Notes: generated by a model not told the origin, from the letters alone. DNA of 64,000 nucleotides from Algoriphagus sp. (GCF_030694375.1 NZ_JAUXYL010000041.1:62001-126000); one strand, 5' to 3'. Numbered from the stretch's first letter, positions 1 to 12,675 are shown. Numbers and translations: made by a program.

Positions 1-23
1 TTAAATCACTTTAGGTTTTACTT

Positions 24-734
24 TTATTCTTTATCAATTTCAATTACCCAAACCTTTTTGTTGTTATCATATGATAATCTCTTTCTGAAATAGGGTAATA
101 ATATCATCGCTGAATCTACCGATGGATTTTTGATTTGGATAGTTCGTTTATTATTATCTAAAGTGTATTTGAATCCATAATTTTCTTGGAGATGCTTCGT
201 GAATGCTTTATAGACAGACATCGAATCAAGTGAACGATTCATTAAATTAATTACAGAATCTGCTTTCTTAGAATTTGAATAAGCGTCATTTGCCAATTGG
301 TTATATAAACCAACTAGTTTATTATAATCATAAACCAAAGTATCGTATTTGCCCTCACTCACCTTTAATCCCTCCTCTAAATCATTTGAAACATAAAGTG
401 CCTCTGATAATTGCTCTAATTTTTCATTTAAATCATTTCGTGCCTGCTTCAAGTCTTTCGCCAAAACATCATATTTCACAACCTCCCCATCTCTTTCAAT
501 ATAATTGTAACTAATCGAATTTGTTACGGAGTCAATATTTAAAGTAAATACTTTATTTAAAATTGAATCTCTCTTTGCCAACTTTTCGATTAAAATATCT
601 CGTTCGTGTAATTGCTTCTGCAACGTATCTGTATAGTAAGTTAAAACCAAAGAATAAATCGACAATAAAACAATTATCGTTATCGCAAAAATTCGATCTA
701 TATTAGACGCCAGATTACTTTTTAAGTTTTTCAT
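24..734 (-). CDS. Hypothetical protein with N-terminal TM segment and long coiled coil
   Basis: 236-aa ORF; hydrophobic stretch IFAITIIVLLSIYSLVLTYY followed by heptad-rich K/E/L/D sequence; overlaps the upstream ORF by 20 bp. Confidence 0.7.
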   Translation of the reverse strand: MKNLKSNLASNIDRIFAITIIVLLSIYSLVLTYYTDTLQKQLHERDILIEKLAKRDSILNKVFTLNIDSVTNSISYNYIERDGEVVKYDVLAKDLKQARNDLNEKLEQLSEALYVSNDLEEGLKVSEGKYDTLVYDYNKLVGLYNQLANDAYSNSKKADSVINLMNRSLDSMSVYKAFTKHLQENYGFKYTLDNNKRTIQIKNPSVDSAMILLPYFRKRLSYDNNKKVWVIEIDKE

Positions 735-990
735 TTTCTACTTTAAGTAATTGGTTTTCAGTTTTAAGCTCTAAAATCAAATCATCAAATTCTTTTACCT
801 TTTCATACAATTTATCATTATGATTTTTATTTGATTCATTCATTTCAATTTTATGAAAAATATCTGCGACCAATTGACCAGTACCAAATCCGAAACCAAA
901 AATAGTGAGGACCACAACAAAGACCCCAGCATTGGAATTAAAAACCTCCCTCCAATCTTTTCTTTTCTTATTTGAATTACTTTTTGCCAT
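715..990 (-). CDS. Small hypothetical membrane protein with TM segment and C-terminal coiled coil
   Basis: 91-aa ORF; GVFVVVLTIFGFGFGTGQLVADIF hydrophobic segment and charged heptad tail; starts 6 bp after the methyltransferase ORF ends. Confidence 0.65.
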   Translation of the reverse strand: MAKSNSNKKRKDWREVFNSNAGVFVVVLTIFGFGFGTGQLVADIFHKIEMNESNKNHNDKLYEKVKEFDDLILELKTENQLLKVENEKLKK

Positions 991-996
991 GGGAAA

Positions 997-3718
997 TTAT
1001 TCGAAGTAATCAAATTCCTCCACCAACAATCTGTAAATTTCCCCTTTGACCATTTTGGTCAAGGAAGATATCTCCGCAAACAATTCTCCCAGATCTGTCA
1101 AATTATTATCACTTGCATATTTCTTAATCTGAATTAAACCTGAATTCTTGGTCACAAAGTCGGGAAAATCAAAGTATTTGAAATATGGTTCATCGTGGAG
1201 GCCTACATTTTCCAAGATTCCGCCTTTGCAATATTCATAATTCCAAACACGGTACAATTCCTTGATTTTATCCACCAATTTAATCGCAGCAGGAGGATTA
1301 GAGACGATTTGCTGGTCCAATACTGTGTTCCAAAATGATTCTGAGTTATTTGTAGAGAGTGGATTATCTACAAATACCTCTGGCGCCCCGAGCATAGGAT
1401 TATTAGCCTCAAACTTTGTTACCACGCATCGGTTCTCAGCCAATACAAAAGCAAAACATAAGGAATACCAATAATTAGCCAATTCGGGCTTAATATCAGG
1501 TACCCATATATCAAATTGATTTGCCCATAAAGGATATGTTTCCAAATTTTTTGAAATCGCAAACCACGTCAAAGTTCTTTTTGCAGAAATCAAATCAAAT
1601 GCACAAAATGACCTGTTATCACTTGGGCCGTTAAAACACTTTGACTTATTTTTGTCCTTAAAAACTGAATCTAGTCTAAACCAAATTCTTTGAATCGGCA
1701 TTTGGAAACGAGGATCCTCAAGACGGTATTTAACTCTTACCGGAGTACAATTATCCATGAATCCGATAAATTCGGAGCTTTCAATACCATAAGTTTTTTT
1801 ATTCTCCCGTCTAGGATCAAGCAGAGGTAACCCTCCAAATACTTTCATGGACTCTTTCTCAGTCTTTGTAGGATCTCTTTTAAAATCAAAACTACTTTGA
1901 TTAAGCCAATCTTGAATGGATGTTTTGAGAGCAAGCTTAACATTCTCCTTCCTATCTATTAATTGATTACATTGCTGATCTATTTCTTCAGAAGACGCAG
2001 TCCAATTTAGATTCAAGTCTATTTTTTTGAATTGGGTCAAATCCAATGTTCTGACTTCATTTGTTTTATCACTCTGATCGTATTTCCAAACAGTGAAGGC
2101 TAAGGGCCACTTTCCGTCTAGTTTAAAAAACTCATTACTCGTCACCAGAAATCCTGTTTCAAATTTAAAATGCTGATCCCATTTTTCTCTAAAACCAACA
2201 TACGTTGGCCGAGGGATTAACCATGAGGTGGGCGTAAAAATGAAAACCAAGGGATGATGTTCAGTATTTTTTTCATTTTGAGCTTTGGCGATCAACAAAA
2301 TCTGACCGAGAAATGCTAAGTATCTCTCTTTACCAGCATCACTTCCGGTCAATTCCAGAATTGAAGGATCAATTTCATACTCAGCATCCTTATCGGAACG
2401 ATTTTTTACATTTTCATCTGTGTTTTTATAGGGAGGATTGAGTAAGAAGGCCAAAGGCTTATCCATTTTTAGGTTTTTGCCTTTTAATTCCTTCTCTAGA
2501 CGCTCCAAATATTCCCTGGCAGAAACATCCAAAAAATTTAATCCCTTATTATCTGAGGTTTTGGGGATGATGGTAAATCCTGTATCCATGTGATAGGGAT
2601 CTATTTTCATTCGTTTCTCTATAGTCCGAAGTAAATCAGGCTGAAGTTCAGATACGATCTTATGTTTTAATTTTCCTCTCCAACTTGTCACCAAGTTACC
2701 AGAGCCCCCTGCAGGGTCAAATACAATGTAATTCTCTCCAAGATCCTCTTTGAAATAGTTTTGAACAAACCACATGGCAAACTTGCTGAGATTCCCGTCC
2801 GTGAAGAAAATCCCGTGTTGCTTGGCATATTCGGGGTCTAAGGCACTTAATACTTCATCAAATCGGGAAAAGTAATAATCAGCTGTAAGACCAGAGCCCT
2901 CATTTGTAAAGACATAATGATTTTCAATCAGGTTTTTGAATTCTTTTTTGAATCTTGCTTCAATGTGTAATGGTTCACTGCTTTTATGACCTCTAAAACC
3001 AACCACTTGTACAGTATTAGAATAATCATTCTCTGACATTGTTGCTGTAATATCCCAGTAATTAACTACGGTGTAAAAGGCATGTATAGCATCAATGGGA
3101 TTTTCAAACATAGACTTCATCAATTCAATAGTATGAATGAAGTTGTGAGTATTGATCTGAATACGTGAAGAATCTAAGTTTTTGAGAACTTTTAGAATCT
3201 CGAAGGTTTCTGTAGTGAGATTTTTAGCTCCTGCAAACATATCTCCTTGCATTGATTTAGGGTCAAGCCAATAGATTGCAGAATCCTTAATCAGGTTAAG
3301 TTGGGCCTTTTGAGTTTTTCGTGCATTGTTCACTCCCATTTGATTGGGCGATATCGAAGCATCAGCAGTATTAATGAGAATTGCTGCAAACTCAGGTATC
3401 TTGTTTGTCTTCCAAATCCCAACAAATTCTTGTGCAATCACCATTACAGTATTATAGGCCAGACCAAATCTCTTACTGTAATGAAAGGCTTGATAAAACC
3501 CCTTTGCCCAGTCTGAAAAGGAAGATTTACTCTCTACAATTATTTGTCCCGGAATATAAATATCTGCGCCAAAAGCTCCCGATTCAGCCCTGAAATTATC
3601 TTTGAAAAGCTTTTTGAAAAGAGGAAAGAGAAGTTGACGCTTTGCGTCTTCATTTTCGCCACTTTTTTAAATACTTTTTGAGGTCTTCAAGTTCAAGACC
3701 AAAGGTTGGAGCTGCCAC
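997..3718 (-). pseudogene. Type IIG-like (Eco57I-type) restriction endonuclease/N6-adenine methyltransferase, frameshifted near its 5' end (intact downstream ORF is 997..3444)
   Basis: Motif I FDPAGGSGN and motif IV LLNPPY. The same frame stays open upstream of 3444 to a TAA at 3667-3669 and encodes ...GAFGADIYIPGQIIVESKSS... (D-x9-ExK). The adjacent frame from GTG 3718 encodes (M)AAPTFGLELEDLKKYLKKWRK and ends at TGA 3650-3652. 2722 nt = 3x907+1, consistent with one extra base. Confidence 0.72.
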
Positions 3719-3791
3719 AATTGAAAAGTTAGAATTCTATATGCTCTAAGATATTTAGTTTTAGGGAAATTCAGTAGGTAAACAATGAAAC

Positions 3792-3810
3792 TTGGGTAAT
3801 AATTACCCAA
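3792..3810. promoter_or_regulatory. Perfect 19-bp palindrome TTGGGTAAT-A-ATTACCCAA upstream of the R-M gene
   Basis: Direct reading; 74 bp upstream of the inferred GTG start. Confidence 0.4.
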
Positions 3811-3843
3811 AAATTGTACGAAGAATTTTTTTTCCAAAAAGTT

Positions 3844-4019
3844 CAACCCTATTCAGGGTTGTTTTCTGCATTCTGTTTTACACTTTTCCCTAGGTTTCAC
3901 CTAGGGTTATTGAGAGGTTCGACCACTCCGCGGTCATTGGTTTGGAGATCGATGGTTTTCAGATCTCCGACCCCTGATAAGGGGTCAAACTTCTCAATAG
4001 CCATGGGTATAACCCATGG
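3844..4019. repeat. Cluster of short palindromes/hairpins (REP-like intergenic region)
   Basis: CAACCCT-attc-AGGGTTG (3844-3861), CCCTAGG-tttca-CCTAGGG (3888-3906), GGAGATC-n11-GATCTCC (3944-3968), GACCCCT-gata-AGGGGTC (3969-3986), CCATGGGT-ata-ACCCATGG (4001-4019); outer imperfect pair 3909-3924 / 3983-3998. Confidence 0.7.
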
Positions 4020-4252
4020 AAATGAGAATGGATGAACGATCCCCACGACCCCGGAGGGTGTCGAACTTTTCCCTTTTTTCATCCCAAGCAGGGTACTTCC
4101 CACCTCGGCGAAGTCTATTGTCGTTCAGGGTTGAGGTTCCGTTGACGCTATGCGTAGATCGCATCAACTCTTTTCTATCTATAATTCCTTTTACTTTGAT
4201 GAAAAGGAATTTGGCTTTAGCTCATCCCCAAAGGATTTTACAAAATACCCAT

Positions 4253-4294
4253 GGCTTTAGCCAAAATTAGCATTGCGAATGCTGGGCTAAAGCC
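4253..4294. repeat. Nested REP-like hairpin GGCTTTAGCC ... GCATT-gcg-AATGC ... GGCTAAAGCC
   Basis: 10-bp perfect outer stem and 5-bp inner stem; a related GGCTTTAGC lies at 4213 and a CTAAAGCAGG-like half-palindrome near 4330. Confidence 0.65.
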
Positions 4295-4421
4295 CAAACT
4301 TTTTTCATGCCTATTTTCAATCCCCCCTACTAAAGCAGGAGGCAAATTATCAGAACTTTCAGGCTATAGTTGGAGAGATCTCAATTTTTTAATCTTGTAA
4401 TTTTCCAATCTTACAATCTCC

Positions 4422-5300
4422 TCACCCAAACAAATCCGAACTGAGATATCTGTCTCCCCGGTCGCAGGTGATGCAGACAATCAGGCCTTCTTCCAGTTCT
4501 TTGGATAATTCGATTGCGGCATGCAAGGCTCCTCCGCTACTCATTCCGGCTAGGATTCCTTCTTCCTTGGCCATTCTCCGGGTCATTTCAGTAGCTTGCT
4601 GCTGACTGACGTCAATCACTCGGTCCACACGGACTGGCTCAAATATTTCTGGCAAAAACTCAGGGGACCAGCGTCGGATTCCGGGAATACTGGAACCGTC
4701 AGTAGGTTGAGTACCGACAATTTGTATGGCCGGATTAACCTCTTTCAGGTATCGGGAAACTCCCATAATCGTTCCAGTTGTACCCATTGCTGTGACAAAA
4801 TGGGTCACCCTCCCGGCTGTGTCGTTCCAGATTTCGGGACCGGTGGTCTTATAGTGAGCCAGGTAATTGTCCGGATTCCCAAACTGATTGAGCATAAAAT
4901 ATCCTTCCTCATCCCGCATCGTTTCTGCTAAAACCCGGGAATATTCAATCGTCTTTGCGGCTGGGGTCAAAATAACCTTTGCCCCATAGGCTTCCATGGA
5001 AAGCACCCGCTCTTTGGTGGAGTTATCCGGCATGATTAGGGTCATATCCAGTCCCAAGACTTTAGCCACCATCGCCAGGGCAATTCCGGTGTTTCCACTT
5101 GTGGCTTCGACCAGTTTATCTCCTTTTTTGATTTCTCCGCGATCCAAAGCCGAACGAATCATATTATATGCTGCACGATCCTTGACACTTCCACCAGGAT
5201 TTTGGCCTTCCATTTTACAAAAAATCTTTACCCGCCGATTAGTAGGAATGACTTCCAATTCCACCAAAGGCGTATTCCCGATCAGTTCAAAGAGTTTCAT
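4422..5300 (-). CDS. cysM: Cysteine synthase B (O-acetylserine sulfhydrylase)
   Basis: MKLFELIGNTPLVEL, PGGSVKDRAAYNM (PLP lysine), EATSGNTGIALA; start set at internal ATG 5300. Confidence 0.92.
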   Translation of the reverse strand: MKLFELIGNTPLVELEVIPTNRRVKIFCKMEGQNPGGSVKDRAAYNMIRSALDRGEIKKGDKLVEATSGNTGIALAMVAKVLGLDMTLIMPDNSTKERVLSMEAYGAKVILTPAAKTIEYSRVLAETMRDEEGYFMLNQFGNPDNYLAHYKTTGPEIWNDTAGRVTHFVTAMGTTGTIMGVSRYLKEVNPAIQIVGTQPTDGSSIPGIRRWSPEFLPEIFEPVRVDRVIDVSQQQATEMTRRMAKEEGILAGMSSGGALHAAIELSKELEEGLIVCITCDRGDRYLSSDLFG

Positions 5301-5385
5301 GGTTTTTTTTGATGATTTTTGACACAATGCCTAATTCAAAAGGAAATGCTGGAATGATTAACTTTTATGAAATGAGAACAAATCC

Positions 5386-6234
5386 TTAGTGACTTAATTC
5401 GTCTATGTCATTTTTGAAGACATATACGTCAGTCACTGTACCTTCCTCGTGATGCATTTGGGTTTGGTAATAGACCTTCGACCCGGGAAGTACAGACTTG
5501 GTCAACCATACATTGCCTCCGATGACACTATTTTTGCCAATCGTTGTCTTACCTCCGAGGATGGTAGCACCAGCATAAATGACCACATTATCCTCGATCG
5601 TGGGGTGACGTTTGATGTCTGCATCAGCTTTGTCCACACTGAGTGCTCCAAGCGTCACGCCTTGGTAGATTTTTACATGATTCCCGATCACAGTTGTCTC
5701 TCCGATTACCACCCCTGTACCATGATCAATGCAAAAGTATTGCCCGATGGTAGCCCCTGGGTGGATATCAATTCCCGTTCGACTATGTGCAAATTCAGTG
5801 ATCATTCTTGGAATTAATTTAATACCCAACTGAAGTAAAAGGTGGGCAATTCGATAGGCTGCAATCGCATAGAAACCAGGATAACTTCTGAGGATTTCTG
5901 TGCGTGATTTAGCAGCGGGATCTCCTGCGAACATGGCGTCCACGTCTTGATTTATCCAATCAAAAACCTTTTCTAAATCGACAAAAAACCGTTTGGCAAG
6001 TTTTTCTCCATCACCAGAATGGAGGTGGATATTTCGGGTTAAGATATTGGAAAGCTGAGCTTGAAGATTTTCCAACCTAGATTTTACATCTTCCTCTTCA
6101 CGGATTTTTTGGACGGAATATTCTGGGAAAAGTAACCCTAATAAATCCTCAAAATACTGTTGGATAAGCTTTGGAGAAGGGCAATCAGAACAATCCTGAT
6201 GAGACTTATGTATTTTTTTTATAAAAGATTCCAT
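5386..6234 (-). CDS. cysE: Serine O-acetyltransferase
   Basis: Left-handed beta-helix hexapeptide repeats: [40 protein letters not shown]. Confidence 0.92.
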   Translation of the reverse strand: MESFIKKIHKSHQDCSDCPSPKLIQQYFEDLLGLLFPEYSVQKIREEEDVKSRLENLQAQLSNILTRNIHLHSGDGEKLAKRFFVDLEKVFDWINQDVDAMFAGDPAAKSRTEILRSYPGFYAIAAYRIAHLLLQLGIKLIPRMITEFAHSRTGIDIHPGATIGQYFCIDHGTGVVIGETTVIGNHVKIYQGVTLGALSVDKADADIKRHPTIEDNVVIYAGATILGGKTTIGKNSVIGGNVWLTKSVLPGSKVYYQTQMHHEEGTVTDVYVFKNDIDELSH

Positions 6235-6255
6235 AGGAAGTTAAAGGTGGAATTG

Positions 6256-6804
6256 TTACAGGACAAAACCAACCCGAATTACATAAGGTTCAGCATAGTA
6301 GGAATTTTGGTTATCGTGAAGGACGTTGTATAAAAAAGTAAAGTTAGCTCCACCCCTTGGTCCAAATGGAGCAAAATACCCCCCTCCCACAAAAAAAGCA
6401 TTGGTCCAGATTCGTCTAAAATTCTCGACGCGAACATCATATCGCTCCCAATTGATGGATTCATACTCTAAATGAGTAAATATATTGGGCAGAATATTGT
6501 ACCTCCCAAATACCCGGCCTCCATAAGAAGTGCTCTGTGCACCCTGAAAACGCTTATCATCATAATATTGAATGGTACCACCTAGGCCTCCGGATAGTTT
6601 GGGTGTGACCATGACTCCCATTAGAGGAGATACATCAATCAAGGTGATTGTTCCGAGCTGAAAGCCCAGATTGCCTCCAAAATATAAGCGGTCCTTAAAT
6701 GAAACGGAATCACTGGAAATTTCCCGCTGTCCAAAACTGTGATTTGAAACAAAAAAAAGTCCCAGAAGGACAATAGCTATCCATTTACTTTTCGACAACA
6801 ACAT
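6256..6804 (-). CDS. Hypothetical secreted/outer-membrane beta-barrel-like protein
   Basis: Signal peptide, alternating aromatic/Gly-rich strands, terminal YVIRVGFVL. Confidence 0.6.
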   Translation of the reverse strand: MLLSKSKWIAIVLLGLFFVSNHSFGQREISSDSVSFKDRLYFGGNLGFQLGTITLIDVSPLMGVMVTPKLSGGLGGTIQYYDDKRFQGAQSTSYGGRVFGRYNILPNIFTHLEYESINWERYDVRVENFRRIWTNAFFVGGGYFAPFGPRGGANFTFLYNVLHDNQNSYYAEPYVIRVGFVL

Positions 6805-7072
6805 AAAGATCTTCGGTTTGCTTTTTCATCAGATAGCGTTCACGGGCAAACTTTTCCAAAAGTTCAGGATTACTCATCAATTCTTCCCGTTCGGCAGTAA
6901 TTTTACCTTTTTTCTCCAAGTAAAATTCCTTTTGGTCCTCCAGCTGATATAGCTTGTGACTTAGTCGAAAATGATTTACCAAGTTGTTGGAATCAATAAA
7001 AATCATCCAAAAAAGAAAAACCAATGTGGCAAGGACATAAAAATTACTGCTGTATTTGATAAGTTTCTTCAT
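6785..7072 (-). CDS. Septum formation initiator (DivIC/FtsB-like)
   Basis: Single TM plus coiled coil, ...EKFARERYLMKKQTEDLYVV; listed ORF start at 7150 lies in the eno terminator, ATG at 7072 preferred. Confidence 0.78.
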   Translation of the reverse strand: MKKLIKYSSNFYVLATLVFLFWMIFIDSNNLVNHFRLSHKLYQLEDQKEFYLEKKGKITAEREELMSNPELLEKFARERYLMKKQTEDLYVVVEK

Positions 7073-7112
7073 AATGGAATTGAATCTCGTAATCCAAGGT
7101 ACAAAAATGGTG

Positions 7113-7147
7113 CAAAAAAAAAGACAGCCCGCTTTAGCAGGCTGTCT
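7113..7147 (-). terminator. Rho-independent terminator downstream of eno
   Basis: GACAGCC...GGCTGTC stem followed on minus strand by T-run. Confidence 0.85.
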
Positions 7148-7169
7148 CACGATAGCTATTAAAGCGCTA

Positions 7170-9573
<2,404 letters not shown>

Positions 9574-9634
9574 TTGTCTGAAAGTTGCCCAAAGTTAACC
9601 AAATCTTGGGAAGGAGGATAAGTGAAATGGGTAT

Positions 9635-9667
9635 AAAAAAAGGATTGAACGAAAGTCCAATCCTTTT
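9635..9667 (-). terminator. Terminator after rplQ
   Basis: AAAGGATTG-n-CAATCCTTTTTTT on minus strand. Confidence 0.8.
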
Positions 9668-9690
9668 GATATTTGAAATTAATTTTCAAT

Positions 9691-10227
9691 TTATTTTTCT
9701 TCGTTTTCGTTTTCAGCCGAAGCTTCAGGAGCACTAGGCTCTTCAGTTTTGGCTTCCACAACTGGGACGGAAGCAGCTTCAGTAGCGACTGTTTCTTTAG
9801 CTCCAGCAGTCCCTCTACGGGATCTTCTGGTGGTCTTTTTCGCAGGCTTAGCATCCTTAAGCATAAGTTCATTATAATCTACCAGCTCGATGATACACAT
9901 TTCAGCGTTATCACCAAGACGGAATCCAGTTTTAATAATTCTGGTATATCCTCCTGGACGAGTGCCTACTTTTTCAATTATCTCACCAAAGAGCTCTTTA
10001 ATCGCATCTTTGCTTTTGAGATATGAAAATGCAATACGCCTGTTATGTGTGGAGTCTTCTTTGGCTCTGGTCACCAAAGGTTCAACAAACTTCTTCAATT
10101 CTTTCGCCTTGGCAAGCGTAGTTGAAATACGCTTGTGAAGAATCAGGGAAGTTGCCATGTTGGAGAGCATTGCCTTCCTGTGAGAGGCAGTCCGACCAAG
10201 GTGGTTAAATTTCTTACCGTGTCTCAT
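9691..10227 (-). CDS. rplQ: 50S ribosomal protein L17 with acidic/Ala-rich C-terminal extension
   Basis: [21 protein letters not shown]; operon context. Confidence 0.96.
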   Translation of the reverse strand: MRHGKKFNHLGRTASHRKAMLSNMATSLILHKRISTTLAKAKELKKFVEPLVTRAKEDSTHNRRIAFSYLKSKDAIKELFGEIIEKVGTRPGGYTRIIKTGFRLGDNAEMCIIELVDYNELMLKDAKPAKKTTRRSRRGTAGAKETVATEAASVPVVEAKTEEPSAPEASAENENEEK

Positions 10228-10233
10228 TTTATA

Positions 10234-11223
10234 TTATTCTTCGTCAAGTTTGTACTTAGAAATATCCATCCCAAAGGTCAGACCTTTTTCTTGGATTAAT
10301 TGCTCGAGTTCAGCCAATGACTTTTTTCCGAAGTTTCTGAATTTCATCATATCGGAAATTTCAAGTCTAGCTAAATCACCAAGAGTTCTCACATCAGCAG
10401 CTTTAAGACAGTTGAAAGCGCGAACAGATAAATCCAGATCGCTCAAAGAAGTCTTAAGAAGCTTACGCATGTGAAGGAATTCCTCATCGATAGGCTCCGG
10501 TTCTGCAATGCCGGTAGAATCTAAGACCATGGTCTGGTCAGAGAATAGCATAAAGTGCTGAATCAAAATTTTGGCTGATTCCTGAAGTGCCTTCTCAGGA
10601 TGGATAGAACCATCTGTAGATACTTCAAGGATCAATTTTTCAAAGTCAGTTTTCTGCTCTACACGTGTATTTTCCACGCTGTACTTCACATTCTTGATAG
10701 GAGTGAAGATCGCATCGATTGCTATTTGACCAAAAACCTGCTCTTTAGGTCTGGATTCTTCAGCTGGCAGATAACCTCTTCCTTTTTCGACTGTAATCTC
10801 AATTTCGAAGTTTTTGGTTTCGTCGATATGACAGATTACCAATTCCGGATTGAGCACTTCGAAGGAAGAAGTGAACTTAGCAATGTCCCCTGCAGTGAAT
10901 ACAGACTGATTTTTGATTTCCACAGTGATTTTTCCATCAAATGCATCATGCACCTTCTTGAATCTCACTTGTTTCATGTTCAAAATTATATCAGTCACGT
11001 CTTCTACTACACCATCAATGGATGAGAATTCGTGAACCACTCCTGGGATTTTGATAGAAGTGATGGCGTATCCCTCCAATGAAGAAAGCAAAATTCTTCT
11101 CAGGGCGTTACCAATGGTAACTCCATAGCCTTTTTCGAGTGGTTTGAAAGTGAACAAGCCGTGAAAGTCATCGGCTTTTTCCATCACCACTTTCTCGGGC
11201 ATTTGAAATGCTAGTATGGACAT
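10234..11223 (-). CDS. rpoA: RNA polymerase alpha subunit
   Basis: [22 protein letters not shown]-terminal [23 protein letters not shown]. Confidence 0.98.
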   Translation of the reverse strand: MSILAFQMPEKVVMEKADDFHGLFTFKPLEKGYGVTIGNALRRILLSSLEGYAITSIKIPGVVHEFSSIDGVVEDVTDIILNMKQVRFKKVHDAFDGKITVEIKNQSVFTAGDIAKFTSSFEVLNPELVICHIDETKNFEIEITVEKGRGYLPAEESRPKEQVFGQIAIDAIFTPIKNVKYSVENTRVEQKTDFEKLILEVSTDGSIHPEKALQESAKILIQHFMLFSDQTMVLDSTGIAEPEPIDEEFLHMRKLLKTSLSDLDLSVRAFNCLKAADVRTLGDLARLEISDMMKFRNFGKKSLAELEQLIQEKGLTFGMDISKYKLDEE

Positions 11224-11259
11224 ATGTCTCGTTCTGGTTTTTAGCTGAAAATTGTAAAA

Positions 11260-11865
11260 TTACTTAGAGTAAAGTTCGACAATGAGCTGCTCCTTGATAT
11301 TCTCTGGAATATCATCTCTGCCCGGTACACTGACGAATTTGCCTGTCAAAGAAGCATTATCCCACTCTAACCAAGGATATCTATTTGCTGCTTTACCTGC
11401 CAGGCTGCTGGTGATTGCTTCGAGAGATTTAGAACGCTCTCTTACTGAAACAAGATCACCCGGCTTCAAAGTATAGGAAGGGATATTTACTACTTCTCCG
11501 TTGACCAAAATATGCTTGTGCGAAACAAGCTGTCTTGCACCACGACGTGTAGGAGCAATTCCCAATCTATAAACGGTGTTATCCAAACGAGCTTCAAGAA
11601 GCTGAAGGAGATTTTCACCAGTAATACCTGTTTTTCTGGAAGCGGTATCAAACATCTTTGCAAATTGTCTTTCCAATATGCCATAGATGTATTTTGCTTT
11701 TTGCTTCTCAGCCAACTGGACAGCATATTCAGACTGCTTCTTTCTTCTACCACGTCCATGCATTCCCGGAGGGTAGTTTTTCTTTTGAAGCGCCTTGCTA
11801 TGCCCTTCTATTGCTTCTCCAAATTTTCTGGAGATTTTCGCTTTAGGACCTGTATATCTTGCCAT
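11260..11865 (-). CDS. rpsD: 30S ribosomal protein S4
   Basis: [18 protein letters not shown]4 domain, operon context. Confidence 0.98.
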   Translation of the reverse strand: MARYTGPKAKISRKFGEAIEGHSKALQKKNYPPGMHGRGRRKKQSEYAVQLAEKQKAKYIYGILERQFAKMFDTASRKTGITGENLLQLLEARLDNTVYRLGIAPTRRGARQLVSHKHILVNGEVVNIPSYTLKPGDLVSVRERSKSLEAITSSLAGKAANRYPWLEWDNASLTGKFVSVPGRDDIPENIKEQLIVELYSK

Positions 11866-11883
11866 TCTGTTACCTTTTTAAAA

Positions 11884-12282
11884 TTAAACTCTTCTACGCT
11901 TAGGAGGACGACAGCCGTTGTGCGGCATTGGAGTCACGTCAATGATCGTTGTTACATCCAATCCTACGTTTTGCAATGTTCTGATCGCAGATTCACGACC
12001 AGATCCTGGACCTTTTACGAACACTTCGATTTTTCTCAAACCTAAGTCGTAAGCTACCTGACCGCAGTTTTGGGCAGCCATCTGAGCAGCGTACGGAGTA
12101 TTTTTCTTAGAACCTCTGAAACCCATTTTACCGGCAGAAGCCCAAGAGATCACTTGACCTGCATTATTGGTAATAGAGATGATGATATTGTTGAAGGAGG
12201 CTCTGATGTGTGCCTGACCTACAGCTTCTACCTTTACTACTCTTTTTTTACCCTTTGCTTTATCGTTTCTTTTCTGAGCCAT
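11884..12282 (-). CDS. rpsK: 30S ribosomal protein S11
   Basis: [28 protein letters not shown]. Confidence 0.98.
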   Translation of the reverse strand: MAQKRNDKAKGKKRVVKVEAVGQAHIRASFNNIIISITNNAGQVISWASAGKMGFRGSKKNTPYAAQMAAQNCGQVAYDLGLRKIEVFVKGPGSGRESAIRTLQNVGLDVTTIIDVTPMPHNGCRPPKRRRV

Positions 12283-12297
12283 AATCTAAATCAGGTT

Positions 12298-12675
12298 TTA
12301 TTTAGTTGCCTTCTTTTTGTTAGCAACAGTTTTACGCTTACCCTTCCTTGTTCTGGCATTGTTTTTAGTGCCTTGACCACGTACCGGAAGTCCTTTTCTG
12401 TGTCTCAAACCTCTGTAACATCCGATGTCCATCAGACGCTTGATGTTTAATTGGATCTCTGACTTCAGTACACCTTCGGTTCTGAGTTCTTCGGCAATAA
12501 TGTTACGGATTGCGGTAGATTCTTCATCATTCCACTCTCCGGCCTTTTTGTCGAAAGAGATACCGGCCTTAGTCAGGATCGCTTTGGCAGCACTTCTTCC
12601 TATTCCGAAGATATAGGTAAGTCCGATTTCGCCGCGCTTATTGTCTGGTATGTCTACACCTGCAATTCTAGCCAT
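12298..12675 (-). CDS. rpsM: 30S ribosomal protein S13
   Basis: [26 protein letters not shown]. Confidence 0.98.
   Translation of the reverse strand: MARIAGVDIPDNKRGEIGLTYIFGIGRSAAKAILTKAGISFDKKAGEWNDEESTAIRNIIAEELRTEGVLKSEIQLNIKRLMDIGCYRGLRHRKGLPVRGQGTKNNARTRKGKRKTVANKKKATK

Noticed and set aside
275-514. 79-aa plus-strand ORF
   Set aside because: Antisense shadow of the coiled-coil ORF; His/Pro/Leu-rich biased composition.
3301-3593. ORFs 3301..3516(+) and 3381..3593(+)
   Set aside because: Antisense to the R-M gene, whose extended frame explains this DNA.
3814-4270. Overlapping ORFs 3814..4035(+), 3897..4103(-), 4016..4270(+)
   Set aside because: They lie within the palindrome-rich region, overlap on both strands and have repeat-derived low-quality sequence; treated as non-coding.
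6279-6464. Small minus ORF inside 6256..6804
   Set aside because: Overlaps a better ORF in another frame on the same strand.
7072-7150. 26-aa N-terminal extension of the DivIC-like ORF
   Set aside because: Encoded by the eno terminator hairpin; ATG 7072 gives the normal family-like start.
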